A stretch of 64,000 bases of DNA from an uncultured Porphyromonadaceae bacterium (GTDB lineage Bacteria; Bacteroidota; Bacteroidia; Bacteroidales; Muribaculaceae), in contig UQLL01000005.1 of the NCBI GenBank assembly GCA_900541835.1, positions 1 through 64,000 on the forward strand. The letters run 5' to 3'. A model generated the notes under the pieces. That model was not told the DNA's origin, searched no databases, and was given only the letters and a program-made list of their open reading frames with translations. Shown piece by piece: positions 33,692 to 42,033 of the stretch (the stretch's first letter is position 1; every line of letters begins with the position of its first letter). Made by a program: the position numbers and the translations under genes.

Positions 33692-34252
33692 TCAGGAGTC
33701 GGCGTCTTCCTTGAATAATGAGCCGGCGCGGTCTTCGTTGTAATACTTGGCGAGCAGGGCCAGGAAATGGGAGATGTGGCCGGTGGCCTCGAGGGTCTCT
33801 TTGCTGACCTCCTTTGCCTGGAGGCGGAGCATGAGCAGGCCGTAGAGGGCGGTGAAGCAGGTCTCGAGCTCACCGGCGCGGTTGTCGCCGGCCTTGGCAC
33901 GCAGTTCGACGATGTAGGGGAGCACGCGGTAGAATTCCTGGCTGTAGGCATTGAAGCGCGGGTCGGCCATGAGGCGTGAGTGGAGGTCGCTGAGCTCGGT
34001 CAGGGTGTTGCGGTTGATCTGCAGGTGGCCGCTGTGTTCCACGCCCTCGCGGCGCATCATGTCGATCAGCGACTCGTACCACTGGTACAGGTCGCGTCGC
34101 TGCTGGTCGCTGAGGTCGGTGTATTGATCTATTATGTTCTTGTCGATATTGTCCATGTCCAGGCCGTTGGCGCGGATAAGGTCTTCTATCTGCCACATGT
34201 AGAGCAGGTATTCGGCTATGTTCTCTTTCTTTCGTTGGCTTGCTGTAAACAT
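33692..34252 (-). CDS. DUF4924 family protein
   Basis: 186 aa from ATG 34252 (MFTASQRKKENIAEYLLYMWQIEDLIRA), the family's typical start; the longer frame is antisense to ndh. Mostly alpha-helical, cytosolic, with a conserved helix-rich core (YQWYESLIDMMRREG, TCFTALYGLLMLRLQAKEVS) and no catalytic motif I can name. Bacteroidetes-restricted, function unknown. Its -7 box ends only 5 nt before the ATG. Confidence 0.88.
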   Translation of the reverse strand: MFTASQRKKENIAEYLLYMWQIEDLIRANGLDMDNIDKNIIDQYTDLSDQQRRDLYQWYESLIDMMRREGVEHSGHLQINRNTLTELSDLHSRLMADPRFNAYSQEFYRVLPYIVELRAKAGDNRAGELETCFTALYGLLMLRLQAKEVSKETLEATGHISHFLALLAKYYNEDRAGSLFKEDADS

Positions 34253-34257
34253 TTCTG

Positions 34258-34265
34258 CAAAGTTA
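34258..34265 (-). promoter_or_regulatory. -7 box of the DUF4924 gene, near-leaderless
   Basis: TAACTTTG on the minus strand, 5 nt upstream of the ATG. Transcription would be expected to start within about 3 nt of the start codon. Confidence 0.65.
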
Positions 34266-34336
34266 ATAATTTTAGTTGAGTTAATAATACAACCAAGCGG
34301 AGACGAGGATTGTTGAAAAGGGGAAAGACACGTTAT

Positions 34337-35602
34337 ATGGAAACTATCGTTATCATAGGAGGGGGATTCGCGGGCCTCAATTTGTTGAAGAGGCTGAAGC
34401 GTGGGCGCTATCGCATTCGGCTGGTGGACCGCAACAACTACCATTACTTTCCGCCCCTGTTCTACCAGGTGGCGTCGTCGGGCCTTGACGCCAGCAATAT
34501 CGCTTTTCCGCTGCGGCGGGAGCTGAAGAAGCGGCACGACGTTACGTACCACATGGGGCACGTCAAGAACATCGACCTGGAGGCGAAGACGGTGACGACC
34601 AGCTACGAGACGCTTCGGTACGACAAGCTCGTGCTGGCTTGCGGCTCCACCAACAACTACTTCGGCATGGAGGGTATGGACCGGCTGACGTTCGGGATGA
34701 AGAGCGTGAGCGAGGCCATCCGTCTGCGCGACGAGATCCTGGATCGCCTGGAGCGCGGCGCCATCTGCAAGGACGTTGAACGGCGCAGGCAGCTGTTGAG
34801 CTTCGTGGTAGTCGGTGGCGGACCTGCCGGGGTGGAAATAGCCGGGGCCCTGGGAGAGATGAAGAAATACGTGGTGCCGCGAGAGTACCCGGAAATTGAC
34901 CCTAAGGAGGTCAGTCTCAGGCTCGTGGAGGGCAGCGGTTCGCTTCTGTCTGCCATGGGTGAGAAGTCGGGACGCAAGGCCATGCAGTACCTGCGCGAGC
35001 TGGAGTGCGAGGTGTGTCTCAATACCACTGTCAGGCAATACGGCGAGGACAAGATGCTGCTGTTCGGCGACGGCCGCGAGGAATATTGCGAGACCGTGGT
35101 CTGGACGGCCGGAGTGCGCGGCGTGCCGCTGCCTGGCTTCGACCCGTCAGTGACCGGGCGCAACGGGCGCATACTCGTCGACAGCCGGATGCGTGTGGAG
35201 GGTATGACGGACGTCTACGCCATCGGCGACATCGCCGAGATGAGATGCGAGGAGTACCCGAAGGGGCATCCGCAGGTGGCGCAGGTGGCCATCCAGATGG
35301 GGCGCACCTTGGCGCACAACCTCAACGAGCCGGAGAAGGCCCAGGACTTCCGATACCGCGACAAGGGCTCCATGGCCACCGTGGGCCGCAACCGCGCCGT
35401 GGTGGTGATGAAACATGCTTTCATGGACGGATACTTTGCCTGGCTGGCGTGGATGTGCATCCATCTCATATCGCTGCTGGATATGCGCAATCGGATCATG
35501 GTGCTGATAAACTGGGTATGGAACTATCTTACCTACGCCACCTCCCTGAGGCTGCTGATTCGTCCCGTCAGGTATCCGGAGCGGAAACACTGGGGGAATT
35601 AA
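34337..35602 (+). CDS. NAD(P)/FAD-dependent oxidoreductase, type II NADH dehydrogenase-like
   Basis: 421 aa from ATG 34337 (METIVIIGGGFAG); an in-frame TTG 27 bp upstream is less likely. Two dinucleotide-binding motifs: IGGGFAG near residues 6-12 (FAD) and VVGGGPAGVEIAG about 165 (NADH). The DVYAIGDIAE segment closes the FAD site. The C-terminus (about 340-410) has amphipathic and hydrophobic stretches that fit membrane association. NDH-2 enzymes pass electrons from NADH to quinone without pumping protons. Function is well supported at family level. Confidence 0.9.
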   Translation: METIVIIGGGFAGLNLLKRLKRGRYRIRLVDRNNYHYFPPLFYQVASSGLDASNIAFPLRRELKKRHDVTYHMGHVKNIDLEAKTVTTSYETLRYDKLVLACGSTNNYFGMEGMDRLTFGMKSVSEAIRLRDEILDRLERGAICKDVERRRQLLSFVVVGGGPAGVEIAGALGEMKKYVVPREYPEIDPKEVSLRLVEGSGSLLSAMGEKSGRKAMQYLRELECEVCLNTTVRQYGEDKMLLFGDGREEYCETVVWTAGVRGVPLPGFDPSVTGRNGRILVDSRMRVEGMTDVYAIGDIAEMRCEEYPKGHPQVAQVAIQMGRTLAHNLNEPEKAQDFRYRDKGSMATVGRNRAVVVMKHAFMDGYFAWLAWMCIHLISLLDMRNRIMVLINWVWNYLTYATSLRLLIRPVRYPERKHWGN

Positions 35603-35611
35603 CAGACCCGT

Positions 35612-35638
35612 GTCGAGCTGAAGCTCGACGGCAATTGC
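35612..35638 (+). repeat. Hairpin-GGCAATTGC element, copy A
   Basis: Stem GTCGAGC/GCTCGAC (35612-35618 with 35623-35629), loop TGAA, immediately followed by GGCAATTGC (35630-35638). It starts 9 nt after the ndh stop. A second copy lies at 43859-43886 on the minus strand. Confidence 0.6.
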
Positions 35639-35694
35639 AGGGTAATAGATTCGTCTGCCCGGGGCGTCAACTCTTAACTCTCAACTAAAATTAT

Positions 35695-35702
35695 TAACTT
35701 TG
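35695..35702 (+). promoter_or_regulatory. -7 box of the META lipoprotein gene
   Basis: TAACTTTG, 18 nt before the ATG, preceded by a CTCTTAACTCTCAACT-type low-complexity stretch. Confidence 0.6.
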
Positions 35703-35720
35703 CAAAGAAAATAAACAGCT

Positions 35721-36629
35721 ATGAAAAAGAAAATGATACTGGGTGGACTCTGCTCCATCCTGCTGCTCGGGGGCACATCCTGCTCTCTAATACAGAAAAG
35801 TGAGCAGAAGAGCGAGGCCGTGCAGCTCGAGGTGCCCAAGGACCGCAAGCCGGTGGTGGCTGTGCGTCCGTCGGCCACGTACACACCCGAGGAGCTGAAG
35901 CAGGGCGTCATCAAGGGCGACTGGGCCATTGAGCAGGTCAACGGCAAGACTGCGGTAGGGGAGACGGCTCCATACATCAAGTTCGAGCCGGTGCAGGGCC
36001 GTGTCTATGGCAACAACGGCTGCAACACCATCAACGGCAGCTACAAGTACTCGGCCGCCGACCACACTCTCGGCTTTTCACAGCTCATAACCACTCTCAT
36101 GGCCTGCGGCATGACCGGCATCACTGATGCCGAAATCAACGCCGCTCTCAGCACCGTGCGCACATATACCCTGGAAGATAAGGGGCAGCAGTACTGGCTC
36201 TACCTCCAGGACGGTGCCGGCAAGACCGTCCTGGCGCTCATGCACCAGAACTTCGACTTTCTCAACGGCACCTGGCTGGTGCAGAGCATAAAGGAGAAGG
36301 TCATCAACAAGGGTAGCCGACAGCTCGTGCCCGACATGAAGCTCGTCATCGACGTGCCCGAGGGTAAGGTGCACGGCAACACCGGCTGCAACATCCTCAA
36401 CGGCGACTTCACCGTGGACATGGACCGCCCCAACAGCATCTCGTTCGAGAACATGGCCACCACTCGCATGGCCTGCCCGCCCGACAACAACTACGAGACG
36501 GACCTGCTCGTGGCACTGGAGGAGGCAACCACCGCACACGCCGTAGATTCTAAGACAGTCGAGCTGCTCAACAGCCAGAAACAGGTGATAATGGTGCTCG
36601 TGCGCACTACCGACACCACCGCTAAATGA
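35721..36629 (+). CDS. Lipoprotein with two META domains
   Basis: 302 aa. Lipoprotein signal with LLLGGTSC, lipidated Cys at residue 21. Two META (HslJ-like) domains in tandem: the first centred on GRVYGNNGCNTINGSY, the second on GKVHGNTGCNILNGDF, each with a following M-A-C motif (LMACGMTG and RMACPPDN). META domains occur in heat-induced and envelope stress proteins such as HslJ; the exact role is unknown. Its stop overlaps the MBL gene start by 4 bp. Confidence 0.92.
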   Translation: MKKKMILGGLCSILLLGGTSCSLIQKSEQKSEAVQLEVPKDRKPVVAVRPSATYTPEELKQGVIKGDWAIEQVNGKTAVGETAPYIKFEPVQGRVYGNNGCNTINGSYKYSAADHTLGFSQLITTLMACGMTGITDAEINAALSTVRTYTLEDKGQQYWLYLQDGAGKTVLALMHQNFDFLNGTWLVQSIKEKVINKGSRQLVPDMKLVIDVPEGKVHGNTGCNILNGDFTVDMDRPNSISFENMATTRMACPPDNNYETDLLVALEEATTAHAVDSKTVELLNSQKQVIMVLVRTTDTTAK

Positions 36630-37420
36630 GCTCGAAGGATAAGCTGACATACATCTACCACGACGGCTTTGTGCTCGACACGCCCGAGGCCGCCGTGGTG
36701 TTCGACTACTGGAAGGACCCGGAGGCCGCAGACCCTCGCTTTCTCAAGGAGCTGGACCCGCGTAAGCCGCTCTATGTGCTGGTGACGCACCACCACAAGG
36801 ACCATTTCAATCCCGAAATTTTCCAGTGGTCGGACCAGTTCGAGGAGACACACTACATTCTCAGTCGCGACACTTACCGCGCCGCCCGGCACTTCTTCAC
36901 CCCCGGCTCGCTCTACAAGGGTCTTAAGCGGGTGAACCCGGAGAAAGTCTCGGATCTGGCACCCGGCGACGTCTATGCCGACGACCGCATCTCCATCCGC
37001 GCCTTCGGCTCCACAGACCTTGGCAACAGCTACATGGTGGAGGTCGATGGCAAGAGGGTGTTCCATGCCGGAGACCTAAACGCCTGGGTGTGGAAGGATG
37101 ACTCCACTCAGCAGGAGATTGACGAGGCGATGGCGCATTACGATAAGGTGCTCGACACAATCAGCTCCGTCACCGACAGCTTCGACCTGGCCATGTTCCC
37201 TGCCGACCCGCGTCTGGGCACTGATTTCTGGACCGGCGCATATGTGTTCGTGCGACGCTTCGACGTGGGCATCTTCGTGCCGATGCACTTCACCCTGGCC
37301 GAGCAGCCGGACAGCCAGCTCGACTACATAGCCCAGGCCACCGACTTCCGTGCATACGCCAACCCCGACAGGGGCCGGTACGTTGCACTGACCACACCGG
37401 GTGCCTCATTGGAATTTTAA
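36626..37420 (+). CDS. Metallo-beta-lactamase-fold hydrolase
   Basis: 264 aa, no signal peptide. The binuclear metal motif THHHKDH is near residues 55-61, followed by a HAGD motif (VFHAGDLN) and a later PMHF. The fold is that of UlaG/RomA-like MBL hydrolases (PF13483 type); the substrate is not predictable. Translationally coupled to the META lipoprotein by ATGA and ends 3 bp before the convergent DUF4491 gene. Confidence 0.87.
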   Translation: MSSKDKLTYIYHDGFVLDTPEAAVVFDYWKDPEAADPRFLKELDPRKPLYVLVTHHHKDHFNPEIFQWSDQFEETHYILSRDTYRAARHFFTPGSLYKGLKRVNPEKVSDLAPGDVYADDRISIRAFGSTDLGNSYMVEVDGKRVFHAGDLNAWVWKDDSTQQEIDEAMAHYDKVLDTISSVTDSFDLAMFPADPRLGTDFWTGAYVFVRRFDVGIFVPMHFTLAEQPDSQLDYIAQATDFRAYANPDRGRYVALTTPGASLEF

Positions 37421-37423
37421 ATC

Positions 37424-37741
37424 TTACTCTTTGAATGTTTCACGGCGCGTCCGCTTGGGATACCAGCCCTTGCGGACGCGTTCGCGCTGTTCGCGCACTT
37501 CGAGGATGGACCAGAAGCAGCTGCAGGCTGTGACTCCCAGGATGGCCGACCAGAAGACGCTCGTGCTGAGTATGGTGGCTACGGTGCATGCTACGCCGCC
37601 GATGGCGAAGATCCAGTTGCTTTTCTGGCCCAGGTAATATTCTCCCTTGATTACCAGGGGGTGGAAGAGGCCGATTATGAGGAAGGTGCAGAGGCCGATG
37701 GCGATGCCCAGCAACCCGTGCGAGTTCAGGAATTCAGTCAT
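37424..37741 (-). CDS. DUF4491 family small membrane protein
   Basis: 105 aa, three hydrophobic segments (about 10-30, 42-60, 63-80) and a basic C-terminus. The GLLGIAIGLCTFLIIGLFHPLVIKGEYYLG start and the ILEVREQRERVRKGWYP end are family hallmarks. Function unknown; often a stand-alone gene in Bacteroidetes. Repeat copy C lies just upstream. Confidence 0.88.
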   Translation of the reverse strand: MTEFLNSHGLLGIAIGLCTFLIIGLFHPLVIKGEYYLGQKSNWIFAIGGVACTVATILSTSVFWSAILGVTACSCFWSILEVREQRERVRKGWYPKRTRRETFKE

Positions 37742-37756
37742 TTATGATGGATGGGT

Positions 37757-37800
37757 GCGCCGCGGAGAAGAGAGTGGGGCGAAGCCACCTCGCGGACGTC
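37757..37800 (+). repeat. Purine-rich intergenic repeat, copy C
   Basis: Core 37762-37789 contains GCGGAGAAGAGAGTGGGG and CGAAGCCACC; flanks CCGCG and CGCGG can pair. It lies between the aguB stop and the DUF4491 start. Confidence 0.75.
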
Positions 37801-37817
37801 AAATTCTAAGGAAATAG

Positions 37818-38711
37818 TTATGGCTGATCGATGTAGCGGTTCAGGATTGGCTGATAGGCGTCGATGCGGCGGTCGCGGAGGAAGGGCCACCAGCGGCGCA
37901 CCTGCTCGCTGCGGCCGAGATCGACGTCTACCAGGGGGGATTCGGCGTCGATGCCGGCGCGGTAGAGCCATTCGCCCTGCGGGCCGGCCACGAAGCTGTT
38001 GCCCCAGAAGGTGATGCCGGCGGTGGCGCCGCTCGGGTCGGGCTCGTAACCGCATCGGTTGACTGTCACCACTGGCAGGCCGTTGGCCACGGCATGGCCG
38101 CGTTGCACGGTCTGCCAGGCGTCGAGCTGACGCTGCTGCTCTTCGTGGGTGTCGTTGCTCTCCCATCCGATGGCGGTGGGGTAGATGAGCAGGTCGGCGC
38201 CGCCCATGGCCATAAGGCGTGCGGCCTCCGGATACCACTGGTCCCAGCACACGAGCACGCCGAGCTTGCCCACGCTCGTCTGTATGGGTCTGAAGCCGAG
38301 GTCGCCGGGGGCGAAGTAGAATTTCTCGTAATAGGCCGGGTCGTCGGGGATGTGCATCTTGCGGTACATCCCGGCCAGTGAGCCGTCGGAGTCGTGCACC
38401 AGGGCAGTGTTGTGGTACAGACCCGGGGCGCGGCGTTCGAAGTGGCTGCTGACCAGCACTACGCCGGCCGAGGCGGCGAGCTCGGAGTAGTAGTCGGCGG
38501 CGGGGCCATCGAGCGGCACGGCCAGGTCGAAGGTGTCGACGTCCTCCGTCTGGCAGAAGTAGGGGCCGTCGTGGAGTTCGCTGAGGACGACGAGGCGGGC
38601 GCCGAGGGCGGCGAGTTCGTGCACCTCCTGGCTGATGGCCGAACGGTTGGCCCAGACGGTGGGCAGGTTGGCGCGTTGCACCAGGCCCACTTTGAGTATG
38701 TTGTCTTCCAA
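37818..38711 (-). CDS. aguB: N-carbamoylputrescine amidohydrolase
   Basis: 297 aa. A nitrilase-superfamily enzyme that hydrolyses N-carbamoylputrescine to putrescine, CO2 and ammonia. The Glu-Lys-Cys triad is visible: E45 in LSELHDGPYF, the Lys of MYRKMHIPDD and the Cys of VLVCWDQWYPE; the C-W-D-Q-W-Y-P-E string is characteristic of this branch. It is 17 bp downstream of aguA, so the two last steps from agmatine to putrescine are encoded together. Confidence 0.95.
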   Translation of the reverse strand: MEDNILKVGLVQRANLPTVWANRSAISQEVHELAALGARLVVLSELHDGPYFCQTEDVDTFDLAVPLDGPAADYYSELAASAGVVLVSSHFERRAPGLYHNTALVHDSDGSLAGMYRKMHIPDDPAYYEKFYFAPGDLGFRPIQTSVGKLGVLVCWDQWYPEAARLMAMGGADLLIYPTAIGWESNDTHEEQQRQLDAWQTVQRGHAVANGLPVVTVNRCGYEPDPSGATAGITFWGNSFVAGPQGEWLYRAGIDAESPLVDVDLGRSEQVRRWWPFLRDRRIDAYQPILNRYIDQP

Positions 38712-38728
38712 GGCTTGAAAGTTTTTTA

Positions 38729-39754
38729 TTAATATGTGGGCAGCTGCATGGTGGCGCAGTGCAGTGAGCCGTGCTGTCGCAGGTATGCGCGGCAGTCCAC
38801 CGGCACCGGGATGTGTCCGGGAAAGACGCTGTGCAGGGTGCGCACCGCCAGCTCGTCCTTCATAGGCTGGGCGTATGTGGGCACGAAGATGTGCGTGGGG
38901 GTGATGAGGTAGTTGGCATAGGTGGCGGGCAGGCGCGAGCCGTCGTCGTCATACACCGGGTCGGGCAACGGTAGCTCCACGAGGTTGAAAGGATGCCCCT
39001 CGGCGGTGCGGAACGACCGCAGCTGCCGGGCCATGAGACGCAGCTCCTCGCCCTGGGCGCCCAGCTCCCCGCCGTCGCTTATATATAATAATGTGTCGTG
39101 GGGAGCCATACGTGCCAGCGTGTCGATATGGCTGTCGGTGTCGTCGCCTTCCAGCGCGCCGAAGTCGAGCCAGAGCACGTGGTCGGCGCCGAGGTATTGG
39201 TGGAGCAGGTCGTTGAGCTCGGCCTTGCCCTTGTCGCCGTTGCGGTTGGGTGAGCAGAGACAGCGCGTGGTGGTAAGGATGGTGCCTAATCCGTCGGTGT
39301 CGATGGAGCCCCCTTCGAGGATGAAGTCGCGGCAGTTGCGCACGTCCGTCAGCACGCCCCCCTCTTCGAGCCGGAGGGTGACGAGGTTGTCGCGGTCGGC
39401 GGCGAATTTGAGACCCCAGGCGTTGAAGCCGAAGTCGAGTAGACGGAGGGTGCCGTCGGAGCGGCGTACCGTCAGCGGGCCGTAGTCGCGTGTCCAGGTG
39501 TCGTTGTATTCCACCTCGACGGTCTGAAGCAGCGGATGTGCGGGCAGTTCGCCCCGGTGGTGCGGCGGCACGAGCAGCAGCACCCTCTGCCCGGCGCCAA
39601 GCATGGCACGCACGAGGCGCAGGCATTGGTCCTGCGCCTGGTCGAGCATGTATGCCCAGTCGGTGTGTTCGGCAGGCAGTGACATCAGCATCTTGCAAGG
39701 ACGCTCCCATTCCGCCTCCAGGCGGTAGCGGCCCGAGGCGTTATAGGTCTTCAT
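38729..39754 (-). CDS. aguA: Agmatine deiminase
   Basis: 341 aa from ATG 39754 (MKTYNASGRYRLEAEW). A peptidylarginine-deiminase-fold enzyme converting agmatine to N-carbamoylputrescine and ammonia. Conserved features: NDTWTRDYGP, LEGGSIDTDG, the DSHIDTLARM segment with catalytic His, and the nucleophilic Cys in GSLHCATMQ at the C-terminus. It overlaps the 3' end of a small upstream gene by 14 bp and precedes aguB. Confidence 0.95.
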   Translation of the reverse strand: MKTYNASGRYRLEAEWERPCKMLMSLPAEHTDWAYMLDQAQDQCLRLVRAMLGAGQRVLLLVPPHHRGELPAHPLLQTVEVEYNDTWTRDYGPLTVRRSDGTLRLLDFGFNAWGLKFAADRDNLVTLRLEEGGVLTDVRNCRDFILEGGSIDTDGLGTILTTTRCLCSPNRNGDKGKAELNDLLHQYLGADHVLWLDFGALEGDDTDSHIDTLARMAPHDTLLYISDGGELGAQGEELRLMARQLRSFRTAEGHPFNLVELPLPDPVYDDDGSRLPATYANYLITPTHIFVPTYAQPMKDELAVRTLHSVFPGHIPVPVDCRAYLRQHGSLHCATMQLPTY

Positions 39755-39977
39755 CTTCGCTGAAAATGTCCCAGCCGCCTTCGCGGCGTTCATTGCGTTC
39801 GCGGCCATATTCCAGGAACCCGTGGCGCTCCGTGGTGTCGTGTTCCGAACACCATCGCCGGTATGCGCGGTGCATGTCAGCATCGTCGAGGAGCATGCGC
39901 TTGAAGTCGCTTTCGGCCATGTCGAGGCTCCCGGCCTGGTCGAGGATGGAGTCGAAAAGCTCTGTGATGTTATCCAT
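39741..39977 (-). CDS. Small acidic conserved protein upstream of aguA
   Basis: 78 aa from ATG 39977 (MDNITELFDSILDQAGSLDMAESDFKRML). Helical, strongly acidic, ending in a run of Asp/Glu (WDIFSEDEDL). I believe similar small proteins exist in other Bacteroidales, but no function is known to me. It overlaps aguA by 14 bp, so it is cotranslated with the putrescine genes. A -7 box ends 8 nt before the ATG. Confidence 0.75.
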   Translation of the reverse strand: MDNITELFDSILDQAGSLDMAESDFKRMLLDDADMHRAYRRWCSEHDTTERHGFLEYGRERNERREGGWDIFSEDEDL

Positions 39978-39985
39978 ATACGCCA

Positions 39986-39993
39986 CAAAGATA
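39986..39993 (-). promoter_or_regulatory. -7 box of the small gene-aguA-aguB operon
   Basis: TATCTTTG on the minus strand, 8 nt before the ATG at 39977, leaving a leader of only a few nt. Confidence 0.6.
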
Positions 39994-40035
39994 TATATAA
40001 TTCCCGTGCATACCAAATATACCGTAAAAAATCAC

Positions 40036-40043
40036 TACCTTTG
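40036..40043 (+). promoter_or_regulatory. -7 box of the DUF1599 gene
   Basis: TACCTTTG ends 8 nt before the ATG at 40052, again leaving a very short leader. It is back to back with the divergent aguA-operon promoter. Confidence 0.65.
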
Positions 40044-40051
40044 CGGTCGAG

Positions 40052-40630
40052 ATGAAAATTAGCCTTAAGGTCGAGAAAGTCTCGACTCGCCCCGATACCG
40101 ATGCGGAGTTCGCCGCCGCAAAGGCCGAGTGCCGCGAGCTGTTCGTGCGCAAGATGGCCGACTACGGCACGTCCTGGCGCGTGATGCGTCCCTCTTCCCT
40201 CACCGACCAGATCTACATTAAGGCGCGGCGCGTGCGTTCCCTGCAGGAGAAGCACGAGGCCCGAGTGCCCGAAGGACAGGAGGATTCCTTCATCGGCATG
40301 GTCAACTACTCCGTCATGGCCCTGATACAGCTTCATATGCCCGGTAGCGACGACATCGCCCCGTCCGAGGCCGAACGCCTATACGATGAAATGCTCGACC
40401 GCGCCACCGCCCTCATGGCCGACAAGAACCACGACTACGACGAGGCCTGGCGCCTCATGCGCGTCAGCTCCATTACCGACATCATCCTCCAGAAGCTCCA
40501 CCGCATCAAGGAAATCGAGGACCATGCCGGGCGCACCTGCGTCAGCGAGGGCGTGGAAGGCGGATACATGGACATCGTCAACTACTCCCTGTTCGCCCTG
40601 ATACTCCTTCACGAGCAGCCACGGGCATGA
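40052..40630 (+). CDS. DUF1599 (Nmad1-type) protein with duplicated domain
   Basis: 192 aa. Two tandem copies of one helical unit: DYGTSWRVMRPSSLTDQIYIKARRVRSLQE in the first half and DYDEAWRLMRVSSITDIILQKLHRIKEIE in the second, each followed by a MVNYS/IVNYS helix. DUF1599 has been proposed as a nucleotide-modification-associated domain, on context only. Cytosolic. Its stop overlaps the DoxX gene start by 4 bp. Confidence 0.9.
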   Translation: MKISLKVEKVSTRPDTDAEFAAAKAECRELFVRKMADYGTSWRVMRPSSLTDQIYIKARRVRSLQEKHEARVPEGQEDSFIGMVNYSVMALIQLHMPGSDDIAPSEAERLYDEMLDRATALMADKNHDYDEAWRLMRVSSITDIILQKLHRIKEIEDHAGRTCVSEGVEGGYMDIVNYSLFALILLHEQPRA

Positions 40631-41952
40631 AAGGGGAGAGGAGCTACATCGCCATAGCCACTGCCGTGGTGGGTTGGCTGCTGCGCATTGCTGTCGGCGC
40701 CACCTTTATCTTCTCCGGCTTCAGCAAGGCCGTGGACCCCTACGGCACGTTCTACAAGATAGGCGACTACGTGGCCGCCTGGGGCTGGCACCTGCCCGAC
40801 AACATCGTGCTCACGGGCGCCTTCGGGCTCTTCAGCCTGGAGTTCGCCCTGGGCCTTATGCTGTTGTTAGGCTGCTTCCGTCGCGCCGCCGCCATAGCCT
40901 CGCTGGTGGTGATGGCTTTCATGCTCCCCCTGTCGCTGTGGCTGGCGCTGGCCGACCCCGTGGCCGACTGCGGCTGCTTCGGAGACGCCCTGGTCATCTC
41001 CAATTGGTCCACCTTCTGGAAGAACGTCATTCTCACCCTCGGCTGCATCTGGCTGGTGCGCGACAATACTCGCCTGCACTGGCTCGTGACGCCCGCCCTG
41101 CAATGGGTGTCGCTGACCCTGTCTATCGCCTATCCCATCTGTCTCGGACTGACAGGCTACCTCATCCAGCCACCCGTCGACTTCCGCCCATATAAGGTCG
41201 GCGGCCCACTCGTGGAGGTCGGTGACGACAGCTCCGACCAGGAGAACGTGAAACTCATCTACAAAGGCCCCGACGGCAAGGAAGAGACCTTCTCCGTGGA
41301 TGCCGAGCTGCCTTCCGAGGAAGACGGGTGGACCTTCGTCCGCCAGGAGAAGTCGGCGCCATCCAGGCCGGTCAGCCGTTCCCGTGCTCTGCGCATATAC
41401 GAGGGCGACGAGGACGTCACCTCCGACGTCGTCCGTCCTGACGCCCGGCAGCTCGTGCTCTTCATGCCATCCCTGAGCGATATCAACGTGCGCGACACCT
41501 GGCCCATCAACTCACTCTATGCATATTGCCGCGACTATGACATCGACATGTTCGCCGTGGCCGCAGCCAGTCCGGAGGCCGTCGAGGCCTGGCAGGACAT
41601 CTCTTTGGCCGAGTACCCGGTCTACACCGCCGAGGACACCTCCATCAAGGAGGTGGTGCGCGGCAACCCGGCGCTCGTCTTCCTGGAAAGCGGACGGATT
41701 ACGTGGAAGCAGACCCTCGAGGCCACCGACGTCGACGCCCTCCGCGCGGACGTCCTTTCTCCCCGGCACCAGAACATAGAGTCGGTCGCCCTGCCCGTGC
41801 GCCAGTACATGAACCGTGCCACCCTGCTGCTCGTGCTGCTCCAGGCTATCCTCGTCGGCTTCTCATTCATACCCGTGGCCTGGCGACACTGTCGCAAACC
41901 GTCCAAAAAGGAAAGCCAACCTGCCGACGCCGACGTCAGGAAGCACGGCTGA
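40627..41952 (+). CDS. DoxX/MauE-family membrane protein with thioredoxin-like C-terminal domain
   Basis: 441 aa. The first four hydrophobic helices (about 10-150) form a DoxX/MauE-like module with the ATFIFSGFSKAVDPYG segment and a CGCFG motif (CxC) before the last helix, a pattern linked to disulfide or quinone redox. A periplasmic part follows (about 190-400) with a thioredoxin-like layout (ELVLFMPSLSDIN, ALVFLESGRITW) but no CxxC, and a last helix near 400-420. A redox role is an inference. Coupled to DUF1599 by ATGA. Confidence 0.82.
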   Translation: MKGERSYIAIATAVVGWLLRIAVGATFIFSGFSKAVDPYGTFYKIGDYVAAWGWHLPDNIVLTGAFGLFSLEFALGLMLLLGCFRRAAAIASLVVMAFMLPLSLWLALADPVADCGCFGDALVISNWSTFWKNVILTLGCIWLVRDNTRLHWLVTPALQWVSLTLSIAYPICLGLTGYLIQPPVDFRPYKVGGPLVEVGDDSSDQENVKLIYKGPDGKEETFSVDAELPSEEDGWTFVRQEKSAPSRPVSRSRALRIYEGDEDVTSDVVRPDARQLVLFMPSLSDINVRDTWPINSLYAYCRDYDIDMFAVAAASPEAVEAWQDISLAEYPVYTAEDTSIKEVVRGNPALVFLESGRITWKQTLEATDVDALRADVLSPRHQNIESVALPVRQYMNRATLLLVLLQAILVGFSFIPVAWRHCRKPSKKESQPADADVRKHG

Positions 41953-42003
41953 GGATTGTAGGGACTCACGGGCCGTGCGGCCCTGTATCTCAACTTTTTT
42001 TCG

Positions 42004-42011
42004 TAATTTTG
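42004..42011 (+). promoter_or_regulatory. -7 box of the flavodiiron gene
   Basis: TAATTTTG, 22 nt before the ATG at 42034. Confidence 0.6.
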
Positions 42012-42033
42012 CATTCGGAAAAATACCAGCATC

